The notes beneath the pieces are model-generated. The model saw only the letters and a list, made by a program, of their open reading frames with translations, searched no databases and was not told where the DNA came from. DNA of 64,000 bases from Micromonospora sp. WMMA1947 (lineage in GTDB: Bacteria; Actinomycetota; Actinomycetes; Mycobacteriales; Micromonosporaceae): contig NZ_CP114909.1 in the NCBI RefSeq assembly GCF_027497355.1, positions 6,247,080 through 6,311,079 of the forward strand, given 5' to 3'. Position numbers and translations under genes: made by a program. Position 1 is the stretch's first letter; each line of letters starts with the position of its first letter. Positions 18,401 through 25,752 of this stretch are shown here, in pieces.

Positions 18401-19274
18401 AGGCATGCAGGACCTCGCCGAAGAAGTGCTCATCGGTATTGCTGAATCCTGCCCGCGACTCGCTGGCGAAGCCTTCAGAGACCCAGGCGCCGCCGAGCAC
18501 GCCGAGCATGTATTCACGAGCGGTGGGGACGACCTGGTTCCATGCGTTCCGCGCGATACAGACCACGGAGCCCGGCGTCACCTCATCGAGCCGACGCCAT
18601 TGGAAGACAGGGACGCCCATCGGAGCTTCGAGGCAGAGAACCAGATGATTCTCACTACCACGGAGGGAGAATCCGGTCTCAGTCGTGAACCGGATCGTCG
18701 GGTGGACACCCGAGTTGAAGACCTTGTTGACGCGAACCGCTTTGCCGTCCTTGTCGAGGACTTCGAAATCGGCCTCCGCCTCGCTGTTCGGCGGCAGGTC
18801 GACCACATCACCGATCCGTGGGCTGCTGCCATCGGCCAGGCGGATCCGGGTGTCACCGACGACGCAGTAGCGCGCCGCGGCCGGTCCGTCGTCCGGGGAA
18901 CCGAAGTTGCCGTGCCCGTCGATGAGCGGGACGTTGAGCGAGAAGTCCTGCGCCAGCCGCACCATCGCGTCGTAGATGGCGGTGTCGCCGTGCGGATGGT
19001 ACTTGCCCATTGTGTCGCCGACGATGCGGGCGCTCTTGACGTGGCCGCGGTCCGGGCGGTGGCCCTGCTCGTGCATCGACCACAGGATGCGCCGGTGCAC
19101 CGGCTTGAGCCCGTCGCGCGCGTCGGGCAGGGCGCGGGAGTGGATGACCGAGAACGCGTACTCCAGGTAGGAGTCCGAGACCTCGGTGACCAGCGGGTTG
19201 TCGAAGACGCGGGCGCCGGCCTGGTCGAAGGCGGCGAGGTCCGCCTTCGCGCGGTCGTCCTTGCGGCGTGCCAT
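15498..19274 (-). CDS. parC: DNA topoisomerase IV subunit A (ParC) precursor containing an intein
   Basis: 1258 codons; after removal of the 429-residue intein the enzyme is 829 residues, normal for the family. N-extein residues 1-136 carry SRALPDARDGLKPVHRRI and HPHGDTAIYDAMVRLAQ and end at the catalytic Tyr136 (AARY). The C-extein resumes with TEARMSREAML, then the breakage-reunion domain and a beta-pinwheel. No canonical GyrA box (QRRGGKG) is visible; only a degenerate KGRATGG, which favours ParC over GyrA. Start: ATG at 19274 after GAAGGGAAC. parE ends 32 bases upstream on the same strand, so the pair is likely an operon. It decatenates replicated chromosomes. Confidence 0.87.
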   Translation of the reverse strand: MARRKDDRAKADLAAFDQAGARVFDNPLVTEVSDSYLEYAFSVIHSRALPDARDGLKPVHRRILWSMHEQGHRPDRGHVKSARIVGDTMGKYHPHGDTAIYDAMVRLAQDFSLNVPLIDGHGNFGSPDDGPAAARYCVVGDTRIRLADGSSPRIGDVVDLPPNSEAEADFEVLDKDGKAVRVNKVFNSGVHPTIRFTTETGFSLRGSENHLVLCLEAPMGVPVFQWRRLDEVTPGSVVCIARNAWNQVVPTAREYMLGVLGGAWVSEGFASESRAGFSNTDEHFFGEVLHAYDQVVAGRRYVNDRHTRRDRRRIHELDVQDVAGGMDAFRASPLAELIGHQARDKFVPEFVWAGGWGIKRAFLMALFEGDGGVRVANSSFTIQYTSYSERLTREVQELLAEFGVIACRRHYTRPSGSVEHRLVVSGTRNIRAFATRVGFLRTKQAVLAKMLRHAPLRPHRLSQDHVPFVADYVRSSIDFDRRGSGRKWLTSHNFDRVERWETERLRIIDRIKDTEILATILPVMDAGYRYEKVVAVAPDEPAEVFSVRVESADHSFLAGGFVNHNTEARMSREAMLLTGELGEDTVDYEPNYDGSLTQPTVLPAAFPNLLVNGASGIAVGMATNMIPHNLGEVVQAARWLINHPDATLDKLMEFVPGPDLPTGGLLLGLDEVRRAYETGRGVVRMRGRVEIGPLEGSRGRQAITVTELPYGVGAEKVIAAITNEVNKTKRLTGIADVKDLTDRENGTRLVVECKVGVNPQALLADLYRLTPLEQSFGVNNLVLVDGQPRTLGLKELLDVFLAHRYEVVTRRSAYRKRKREERLHLVDGLLIALLDIDRVVKLIRASEDAQAAKDGLMQKFKLSEIQASYILDTPLRRLTKYDRLELEAEQEKLRGEIAELSKILDDPKVLRKVVSDELAAVVKQFGAPRRTTLVDGDLKEVLAASVPAGPLEVADDPCQVILSATGLVARTAAESEEAAEARRRSGRVKHDAVRALVHSTARGRVLLVTSAGRAFKIDVLPLPVLPEQSGTVSLRGGMSAAELVPLEPGETVVGLAPLGPSAQGSPGLALGTRAGVVKVCAPDWPVRSDEFEVISLRDGDEVIGATWLTDGAETLAFVSSEASLLRFAASVVRPQGLKGGGMAGINLPGDARAVFFGAIRTDDAKHGEPMVVTSTGATVKVTPFKAYPAKGRATGGVRAQRFLKGEVELSVAWIGPRPVGATATGDPVELPPADPRRDGSGFAVMLGPTVVGHHIDRD
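17580..18866 (-). mobile_element. Intein with LAGLIDADG-type homing endonuclease inside parC
   Basis: 429 residues (137-565 of the precursor) from Cys1 (CVVGDTRI) to the terminal His-Asn (VNHN), followed by Thr+1. Splicing blocks are intact: A-block start CVVGDT, B-block GSENHLVL with the TxxH-like His, F-block VFSVRVESADHSFLAGGFV. Two dodecapeptide motifs occupy the middle: LGGAWVSEG, with Glu where the metal Asp is usual, and MALFEGDGGV, intact. It sits exactly between the catalytic Tyr and the conserved TEAR, the same point used by mycobacterial GyrA inteins. Local base composition is visibly less GC-rich than the exteins, a sign of horizontal origin. Confidence 0.92.
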
Positions 19275-19306
19275 GGTGCGGTTCCCTTCCGAGAAGAACC
19301 CGTTGG

Positions 19307-21421
19307 TCAGGCGTCGATGGCGTCGCGGTCGACGCGGTCGGCGGAGTCGATCAGCCAGTTGCGGCGGGGTTCGACCTTCTCCCCCATGAGCAGTTCGAGG
19401 ATCCGCTCGGCAGCGTCGACGTCGTCGAGCGTGATCCGGCGGACCGCCCGGGTGGCCGGGTTCATGGTCGTCTCCCACAGCTCGTCGGCGTCCATCTCAC
19501 CGAGGCCCTTGAAGCGCGGGATCGGCGTGACGATCTGCTTGCCGGCCTTCTCCAGCTTGCGCACCGTCGCCTCCATCTCCGCCTGCGTGTAGGTGTAGAC
19601 GGTCTGCGGGTTGCGCCCCTTCGTGGTGATCTTGTGCAGGGGCGGCATCGCCGCGTAGAGCCGCCCGGCCTCGATCAGCGGCCGCATGTAGCGGGCGAAC
19701 AGCGTGATCAGCAGGGTACGGATGTGCGCGCCGTCGACGTCCGCGTCGGCCATGATGAGCACCCGGCCGTACCGCAGCGCCGACAGGTCGAACGTCCGGC
19801 CGGAGCCGGCGCCGAGCACCTGCACGATGGCGGCGCACTCGGCGTTGTCCAGCACCTGCTGGAGGTTCGCCTTCTGCACGTTGAGGATCTTGCCCCGGAT
19901 CGGCAGCAGCGCCTGGTATTCCGACGAGCGGGCCATCCGGCTGGTACCGAGGGCGCTGTCGCCCTCCACGATGAACAGCTCGCTGCGCTCCACACCGGTG
20001 GCCCGGCAGTCGACGAGCTTGGCCGGCATGGCCGCGCCCTCCAGCGCGGTCTTGCGGCGGGCGGCGTCCTTCTGCTGCTTCTGGGTGAGCCGCACCCGGG
20101 CCGCGTCGACGATCTTCTGGAGCACCGTCCGGGCCTCGGCCTTGGTGCGGCGGTCGTCCAGCCAGCTCTTGAGGTGCGCCTCGACCAGGCCCTGAAGCAC
20201 CTTGGTGATGCCGGCGGTGGACAGTTCGTCCTTGGTCTGCGAGGTGAACTGCGGCTCGGGGATGCGCACGTGCACCACCGCGGTCATGCCCTCCAGGACG
20301 TCGTCCAGGGTGGGCGCGTCCTCCTTGGGCTTGAGCAGGCCGCGGGCGTTGCGGGCGGCGTCGGCGAGGGTACGGGCCAGCGCCCGCTCGAAGCCCTTGC
20401 GGTGCGTGCCGCCGTGGGCGTTGCGGATGGTGTTGGTGAAGCACTCGACGGTGCGCTCGTAGCCGGTGCCCCAGCGGAAGGCCACCTCGACCTCGGCGCG
20501 CCGCTGCACGTTGGACTGCATGACGCCGTTGGCGTCGGCGGCGTTCTCCCGGTAGGTGCCCTCGCCGGTGACCAGCAGCGTGCCGGAGACGGGCCGGTCG
20601 CCGGCCGGGGCGAGGTATTCCACCATGTCGGTGAGCCCGTTGGGGAAGTGGAAGCGCTCCTCGACGGATTCCTCGCCGGTGTCGTCGCGCAGCCGGTAGG
20701 CCACGCCGGGGACGAGGAACGCGGTGTTGCGCAGCTTGAGCCGGACCGCCTCGGTGTCGAGCGCGGCACCGGTCTCGAAGTAGCGCGGGTCGTGCCACCA
20801 GCGGATCGAGGTGCCGGTGCGCTGGCCGCGCTTCATCGCGCCGACGATCTGCAGGCCGGGACCGGGGGTGAACGGCGCGTCCGGGCCGTCGCCGTCGAAG
20901 ACGCCCGGTACGCCGTGACGGAACGACATGGCGTGGACCTTGCCGCCCCGCCGGACCGTGACGTCGAAGCGGCGGGACAGCGCGTTGACCGCCGACGCGC
21001 CGACGCCGTGCAGGCCGCCGGAGGTCTTGTAGCCGGAGCCGCCGAACTTGCCGCCCGCGTGCAGGCGGGTCAGCACCAGCTCGACGCCGGAGATGCCGGA
21101 CTTGGCGTGCACGTCGGTGGGGATGCCCCGGCCGTCGTCGTCGACCTGGACCGAGCCGTCGGCGTGCAGGATCACGTCGACTCTGGTGGCGTGACCGGCG
21201 ACACCCTCGTCGGTCGAGTTGTCGAGGATCTCGTTGACGAGGTGACCCACGCCACGGCTGTCGGTCGAGCCGATGTACATGCCCGGGCGCTTGCGGACGG
21301 CGTCGAGGCCTTCCAGGTGCGTCAGGTCGTCGGCCCCGTAGAGGGTGTCAGGCTGTGCGGTCAACTGGTCGTACTCCCAGGTCTCGGCGGTGTGGTGCCG
21401 TTCACCGTGTGATCCCCCCAC
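19307..21421 (-). CDS. parE: DNA topoisomerase IV subunit B (ParE)
   Basis: 704 residues. GHKL ATPase: LEGLDAVRKRPGMYIGST, NEILDNSTDE, DDDGRGIP, GGLHGVGASAVNALS. TOPRIM: FIVEGDSALG near residue 450 and DADVDGAHI. C-terminal KGLGEMDADELWETTM is intact. Length and the short linker match ParE rather than a GyrB with insert. The GTG at 21421 is the first in-frame start I trust but no clear ribosome-binding site precedes it, so the exact start is uncertain. It stands 32 bases upstream of parC. Confidence 0.9.
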   Translation of the reverse strand: MGGSHGERHHTAETWEYDQLTAQPDTLYGADDLTHLEGLDAVRKRPGMYIGSTDSRGVGHLVNEILDNSTDEGVAGHATRVDVILHADGSVQVDDDGRGIPTDVHAKSGISGVELVLTRLHAGGKFGGSGYKTSGGLHGVGASAVNALSRRFDVTVRRGGKVHAMSFRHGVPGVFDGDGPDAPFTPGPGLQIVGAMKRGQRTGTSIRWWHDPRYFETGAALDTEAVRLKLRNTAFLVPGVAYRLRDDTGEESVEERFHFPNGLTDMVEYLAPAGDRPVSGTLLVTGEGTYRENAADANGVMQSNVQRRAEVEVAFRWGTGYERTVECFTNTIRNAHGGTHRKGFERALARTLADAARNARGLLKPKEDAPTLDDVLEGMTAVVHVRIPEPQFTSQTKDELSTAGITKVLQGLVEAHLKSWLDDRRTKAEARTVLQKIVDAARVRLTQKQQKDAARRKTALEGAAMPAKLVDCRATGVERSELFIVEGDSALGTSRMARSSEYQALLPIRGKILNVQKANLQQVLDNAECAAIVQVLGAGSGRTFDLSALRYGRVLIMADADVDGAHIRTLLITLFARYMRPLIEAGRLYAAMPPLHKITTKGRNPQTVYTYTQAEMEATVRKLEKAGKQIVTPIPRFKGLGEMDADELWETTMNPATRAVRRITLDDVDAAERILELLMGEKVEPRRNWLIDSADRVDRDAIDA

Positions 21422-21711
21422 GATGATCGCCGGGCGCGGCGCGCCGGAGCGAGCCTAGCCGGGTGCCCCGACAGGTCGGCGGCACCGGGGCGGTGCGTTG
21501 CGCGATCGGCCTGCCGGCCGGGTCCGCGCCGAGGCCGCGTACGGCGGTCCGGCGGGACGGGTGGGGCGTCCAGGCGGCACAACGATCCGCGCGCCCGGTG
21601 TCTTCCCCGGCGAGGGGCTCTGGATGTCGGGGCATTGACGTCCGTCACACGCGCGTGATCTGATCGCCATCCCAAAGAATCTTTCACATTTCGATGTCTG
21701 GGAGGTCGGGC

Positions 21712-22968
21712 ATGTCCGTGTTCCGTCGTTCCGTGCTCGCGGCGGCGCTGGCGCTCGCCACGGTGGCGTTACCCGCCGCCGCGGCGCCCGCCCGGCCGGC
21801 CGCCGCCGCACTGCCCACCGCCGCCGTGGCGCTGGGTGACAGCTTCATCAGCGGTGAGGGCGCCGGGGCGTACGCGCCGGTGGCGGACGTCAACGGGGTG
21901 GCCCAGGGCTTCCCCGGCTGGTCCGCCGCCAACGCCAACGCCTACTTCTGCCACCGCTCACCGAACGCCTCGCTGTTCCAGGCCGACCTGCCCGGCATCT
22001 CCGCGCGGTTCAACCTGGCCTGCTCGGGCGGCCAGCCGTACGACATCGCCAACGCGTCCGCCACCCGGGCCAAGGGGCGGCAGGTGGCCGCCCAGCTCGA
22101 CCAGCTCCGGGCGGTGGCGCGGACCCACGACATCGACCTGGTGCTCGTCGGGCTCGGCTCGAACAACAGCTCGTTCACCTTCGGCAGCGTGGCGGAGAAG
22201 TGCGCCAACCGGTTCATCGCCGACGCGTGGACCGGCTGGTGGGAGTTCTGGGCGTACCTGGGCGGGCCGGTGGAGCAGAAGCCGTGCACGGACGCCGACC
22301 TGGGCACCGCCGCCCAGTTCGCCGCCGCGACCGCGGAGACCACCACGGCGCTGCGGCAACTGCTGGCCACGCTGGACGAGGTCGACGCCGACGGCCGGCA
22401 CCGGGTGGTCTTCCAGGACTACACCAACCCGCTGCCGTACGAGCTGGACCAGACCTACTGGACCGAGGACAGCCGCGACGACACCCGGGACAAGTTCCGC
22501 GCGCTGGGCGCCGAGCGGTACGCGGCCGGCTGCCCGATCCACCGGGCCAGCCTGGCGCCCGGCCACCGCTTCTCGCAGGGGCTCGGCACGCTCGTCAGCT
22601 CGGTGCGCGGCACGCTCGCCGGTGAGTTCCCGCAGGACGACCTCGTCTACCTGAACGTGCAGCGCGCGTTCGACGGCGCGCGGCTCTGCGAGTCGACGGG
22701 CAGCCCGGGCAACGCCCTGGCCACCCCGATCCGGCTGATGGACGGCCCGACCGGCACGTTCGTCACCAGCCTCTCCGGATACGACAAGCTCGACATCCAG
22801 CGGATCGCCAACGCCTGCGGCACGTACTTCCAGACCTGCCAGGAGTCGTGGCACCCGAACGCCGCCGGGCACAAGGTGCTCGGCCGGTGCCTGGCCGGGG
22901 CGGCGACGACCGGCGCCCGTACCGTCTCCTGCGTCCGCGCCCCGGACGGCACGGTGAGCGTGAGCTGA
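21712..22968 (+). CDS. Secreted SGNH/GDSL hydrolase
   Basis: 418 residues with a clear signal peptide (1 to about 33). Block I is ALGDSFISGEG with nucleophile Ser44; block III GLGSNN; block V ESWHPNAAGHKVLG near the C-terminus supplies the His. In block V the residue three before the His is Glu rather than the usual Asp, so catalysis may rest on a Ser-His dyad as in some Streptomyces esterases. Start chosen at ATG 21712 because GGGAGG lies 6 bases upstream; the ATG at 21694 lacks a site. TTGACG (21635) and TCTGAT (21659) are a possible promoter. Likely an extracellular lipase/esterase; substrate unknown. The 290-base gap before it holds nothing else clear. Confidence 0.87.
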   Translation: MSVFRRSVLAAALALATVALPAAAAPARPAAAALPTAAVALGDSFISGEGAGAYAPVADVNGVAQGFPGWSAANANAYFCHRSPNASLFQADLPGISARFNLACSGGQPYDIANASATRAKGRQVAAQLDQLRAVARTHDIDLVLVGLGSNNSSFTFGSVAEKCANRFIADAWTGWWEFWAYLGGPVEQKPCTDADLGTAAQFAAATAETTTALRQLLATLDEVDADGRHRVVFQDYTNPLPYELDQTYWTEDSRDDTRDKFRALGAERYAAGCPIHRASLAPGHRFSQGLGTLVSSVRGTLAGEFPQDDLVYLNVQRAFDGARLCESTGSPGNALATPIRLMDGPTGTFVTSLSGYDKLDIQRIANACGTYFQTCQESWHPNAAGHKVLGRCLAGAATTGARTVSCVRAPDGTVSVS

Positions 22969-22977
22969 CCGCGCGAG

Positions 22978-23003
22978 GACCGGGCCGGATCTCCGGCCCG
23001 GTC
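22978..23003. terminator. Bidirectional hairpin between convergent genes
   Basis: GACCGGGCCGG, loop ATCT, CCGGCCCGGTC: perfect 11-bp stem between the SGNH hydrolase stop and the methyltransferase stop. Confidence 0.75.
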
Positions 23004-23014
23004 CGGCGTCAGGG

Positions 23015-23647
23015 TCAGGGCCGGATCGCGGCGCCGAGGACGTGCGGCGAGGCCGGGGCGGGCAGCCCGGTCGGCGGGAAGCGGAAGCGGTCCAGTTCGG
23101 TCACCTCGAAACCGGCCGCCCGGATCGCTGCCACCGTGTCCCGGGCGGTGTGGCAGCCGGCGCAGAACAGCGGCCAGAGCGTGGCGTCGGCCAGGCGCTG
23201 GGCCCGCCGCAGGCCGGGGGTCTGCGCCACCACATGTTCGTAGAAGCGCAGTTCGCCGCCGGGCCGCAGCACCCGGTGCGCCTCGCGCAGCGCCACCGCC
23301 TGGTCCGGCACCGAGCAGAGGACGAGCGACAGCACCACCGCGTCGGCCGCGCCGTCGGCGACCGGCAGCGCCTCGGCCAGCCCGGCGGTGACGGTGACCG
23401 GCACCGGGGCGCCCGGTGCGGCGGCGCGGGCCAGGGCGCGCAGGCGCGGCTCCGGCTCGACGGCGAGCACCCGGGTCACGCCCGGCGGGTAGTGCGCCAG
23501 GTTGCGCCCGTTTCCGGCGCCGACCTCCACCACCCGACCGCGCAGCCCGGTGACGAGGCGGGAGCGGTGCGCGGCCATGCCGGCCTGGTCCATGGCGACG
23601 CTGGCGCGGGCGAAGAGCCGGGAGAAGACGGGATGCGAGACGGCCAT
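23015..23647 (-). CDS. Class I SAM-dependent methyltransferase
   Basis: 210 residues. SAM motif I VVEVGAGNGRNLAHY near 40-54, motif II LAVEPEP, and a Methyltransf_11 core ending with VLRPGGELRFYEHV. The closest general pattern is the small METTL7-like bacterial group. Its ATG overlaps the last base of the nsrR stop, so it is translated with nsrR. That tie to a nitric-oxide regulator is unexplained; substrate unknown. Confidence 0.85.
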   Translation of the reverse strand: MAVSHPVFSRLFARASVAMDQAGMAAHRSRLVTGLRGRVVEVGAGNGRNLAHYPPGVTRVLAVEPEPRLRALARAAAPGAPVPVTVTAGLAEALPVADGAADAVVLSLVLCSVPDQAVALREAHRVLRPGGELRFYEHVVAQTPGLRRAQRLADATLWPLFCAGCHTARDTVAAIRAAGFEVTELDRFRFPPTGLPAPASPHVLGAAIRP

Positions 23648-24084
23648 CAGCGACCGGCCGGTGGCGCGCCGAGGCTGAGCAGGAGCGGGCCGGCGGATCC
23701 GTGGACCAGGTCACCGAGGCGTACGCCGTCGAGCACGGCGAGGAACGCGGCCTGCGCGCGGCGCAGCTCACCGCGCAGCCGGCACTCCGCGACCAGCGGG
23801 CAGACCGGCCGCGCGCAGTCGACCACCTCGCCGTCGCCCTCGAAGGCGCGGACCACCTCACCGACGGTGATGTCCGCGGCGTGTTCGGCGAAGGCCACAC
23901 CGCCGGAGCGGCCCCTGATGGTCACCAGGACACCGATGCGTTGCAGCCGTTGCACCACCTTGGCGACGTGGCTGCGGGGCAGCGCGAGCCGGTTGGCGAG
24001 TTCGTCGACGGTGGCCCGGACCGGGGCCGCGGCGGTCAGCATGGCGATCCGCAGCGCCATGTCGGTCGACCGGTTGAGCCTCAC
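23647..24084 (-). CDS. nsrR: Rrf2-family nitric-oxide-sensing repressor NsrR
   Basis: 145 residues. Rrf2 winged helix (LPRSHVAKVVQRLQRIGVLVTIRGRSGG) and three cysteines in DCARPVCPLVAEC near 89-100, the spacing expected for the [Fe-S] cluster of NsrR. NsrR represses NO-detoxification genes until its cluster reacts with NO. It diverges from a flavohemoprotein gene with a 25-bp dyad in between, the classic target arrangement. GTG start at 24084. Confidence 0.9.
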   Translation of the reverse strand: MRLNRSTDMALRIAMLTAAAPVRATVDELANRLALPRSHVAKVVQRLQRIGVLVTIRGRSGGVAFAEHAADITVGEVVRAFEGDGEVVDCARPVCPLVAECRLRGELRRAQAAFLAVLDGVRLGDLVHGSAGPLLLSLGAPPAGR

Positions 24085-24172
24085 GCACCGACCCTAGCCA
24101 TTCGGTGCCGTCCGCGACACCGACAGATTCACGGTGACCCATGCCACCCCGGCGGCGGGACCTTCGGCCCTA

Positions 24173-24197
24173 AAAGAGGAATCTAGGAATCCTGTTT
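24173..24197. promoter_or_regulatory. Candidate NsrR operator
   Basis: AAAGAGGAATCT-A-GGAATCCTGTTT: a 12-1-12 dyad with 9 of 12 pairs matching, in an AT-rich island of the nsrR-hmp gap. Size and A/T-rich ends fit NsrR half-site geometry. Confidence 0.65.
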
Positions 24198-24239
24198 CGT
24201 GGGGATCGACCTGTTCGAGTCCCAGAAGGAGATTCGGTA

Positions 24240-25451
24240 GTGCTCACGCAATCCTCAGCAGCTGTGGTGACCGCCACCCTGCCCGTCGTACGGGCGCACG
24301 GCGAGGCCATCACCGGCCGCTTCTACCAGCGCATGTTCGACGCCCACCCGGACCTGCTGGACCTGTTCAACCGGGGCAACCAGGCCACCGGGGCGCAGAA
24401 GGCGGCGCTCGCCTCGGCGGTGGTCGCGTACGCGGCGCACCTGACCGGCGAGACCGGCATGCCGTGGGGGCCGGTCCTGGACCGGATCGCGCACAAGCAC
24501 GCCTCGCTCGGCATCACCGCCACCCAGTACCCGATCGTCGGCCGGCACCTGCTCGCCGCCGTCGGCGAGGTGCTCGCCGACGCCGTCACCCCGGAGGTGG
24601 CCGCTGCCTGGGACGAGGTCTACTGGCTGCTGGCCTGCGAGCTGATCGCCCGCGAGGCGCGGCTCTACGCGGGCGCCGGCGTGCCCGAGGGCGGTCCGGT
24701 GTGGCAGGACTGGCGGGTGACCGGCCGGGCCCGGGAGAGCGCCGACGTCGTCTCGCTCACCCTCGCGCCGGCCGGCGGCGGCGCCGCGCCCGGCTTCACC
24801 CCCGGCCGGTACGTCTCGGTCGCTGTCGACCTGGACGGAGGCCGGGGACAGCAGATCCGCCAGTACAGCCTCTCCGGCCGCCCCGGCGCCGACACCTGGC
24901 GGATCACCGTGAAGCGGGTACGCGGCGAGGGCGGCGCGCCCGACGGCATGGTCTCCGGCCACCTGCACGAGCGGGTGTCCGTCGGCGACACGCTGCGGCT
25001 GAGCCCGGCGTTCGGCGAGGTCGACGCCACCGGCGGCGACGGGCCGCTGCTGCTGGTCAGCGCCGGTATCGGGCTCACCCCGGCGATGGCGGCGCTGGCC
25101 CACCTGGCCGACCGGGACCCCGGACGCCGGGTGACGCTGGCGCACGCCGACCGGGACGCCGAGGCGCACGCGCTGCGCGCGGAACTGCCCGCGCTGCAGC
25201 AACGGCTGCCGAACCTGGCCGTCCACCTCTGGTACCTCGACGCCGCCGGTGCCGACCTGCCCGGCCTGAAGGCGGAGGTGTCCGCCGGGCTGATCGACCC
25301 CGACCGGCTCCCGCTGCCCACCGGGGTCGCCGCGCACCTGTGCGGCCCGGTCGCGTTCATGAACCTGGTCCGGGGCAACCTGCTGCGCCGGGGTGTGCCG
25401 GCCGAGCGGATCGCCTACGAGGTGTTCGGCCCCGGGATGCTGCCGGGCTGA
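24240..25451 (+). CDS. hmp: Flavohemoprotein, nitric oxide dioxygenase
   Basis: 403 residues. Globin domain 1-140 with B10 Tyr29 (RFYQRMF) and proximal His87 (KHASLGI). FAD domain with IRQYSLSG and GMVSGHLH; NAD domain with LVSAGIGLTPAMA and C-terminal YEVFGPGML. It turns NO and O2 into nitrate using NAD(P)H. GTG at 24240 follows AGAAGGAG by about 9 bases. The candidate NsrR operator lies 43 bases upstream, so NO induction is expected. Confidence 0.94.
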   Translation: MLTQSSAAVVTATLPVVRAHGEAITGRFYQRMFDAHPDLLDLFNRGNQATGAQKAALASAVVAYAAHLTGETGMPWGPVLDRIAHKHASLGITATQYPIVGRHLLAAVGEVLADAVTPEVAAAWDEVYWLLACELIAREARLYAGAGVPEGGPVWQDWRVTGRARESADVVSLTLAPAGGGAAPGFTPGRYVSVAVDLDGGRGQQIRQYSLSGRPGADTWRITVKRVRGEGGAPDGMVSGHLHERVSVGDTLRLSPAFGEVDATGGDGPLLLVSAGIGLTPAMAALAHLADRDPGRRVTLAHADRDAEAHALRAELPALQQRLPNLAVHLWYLDAAGADLPGLKAEVSAGLIDPDRLPLPTGVAAHLCGPVAFMNLVRGNLLRRGVPAERIAYEVFGPGMLPG

Positions 25452-25513
25452 CGCCCCGCGGTGAAGTCGACGATCTCCTGGTTAGGGGCGCAAGCCGAGG
25501 GTAGGGGTCCTCC

Positions 25514-25752
25514 ATGCGCATCCCCGGCATCAACGCGACCTTCCGGCCACCACGGAAGCGGTGGACGCCGCCCCACCGGACGCCGGGGCGCCGGCCACCC
25601 GAGTCGACACGCTCGTGGCGGTCGCGCGCCGGCTGACCGGGGACGCCGACGCCGCGTACCGGCTCGGCGCACGGGCACGCGAGGTGGCGAAGGAGCGGTC
25701 CGGTCCGGACCGCTTCCTCGCCGACTGGGACCGGATCCTGGAGGACGAGAAC
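25514..25752 (+). pseudogene. Fusion scar: carbamoyltransferase start plus glycosyltransferase end
   Basis: The ATG at 25514 opens MRIPGINATF, like the conserved start of NodU/CmcH carbamoyltransferases (MRIxGINAxFHDPAA), but similarity stops after about 10 codons and that frame ends at 25636. In another frame, 25610-25750 encodes LVAVARRLTGDADAAYRLG through DRFLADWDRILED, which is the usual C-terminal helix of GT4 glycosyltransferases. The two pieces suggest an internal deletion that joined the head of one gene to the tail of another. Inference from remembered family ends; no alignment was run. Confidence 0.5.

Noticed and set aside
15498..19274. Naming the gene gyrA because the intein site equals that of mycobacterial GyrA inteins
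   Set aside because: It is adjacent to a ParE-like gene and lacks the GyrA box, so ParC fits better; a tree would decide.
16281..19592. A 1103-codon open frame on the plus strand
   Set aside because: It lies wholly opposite parC and its intein, has no domain, and its composition is that of antisense frames in GC-rich genes.
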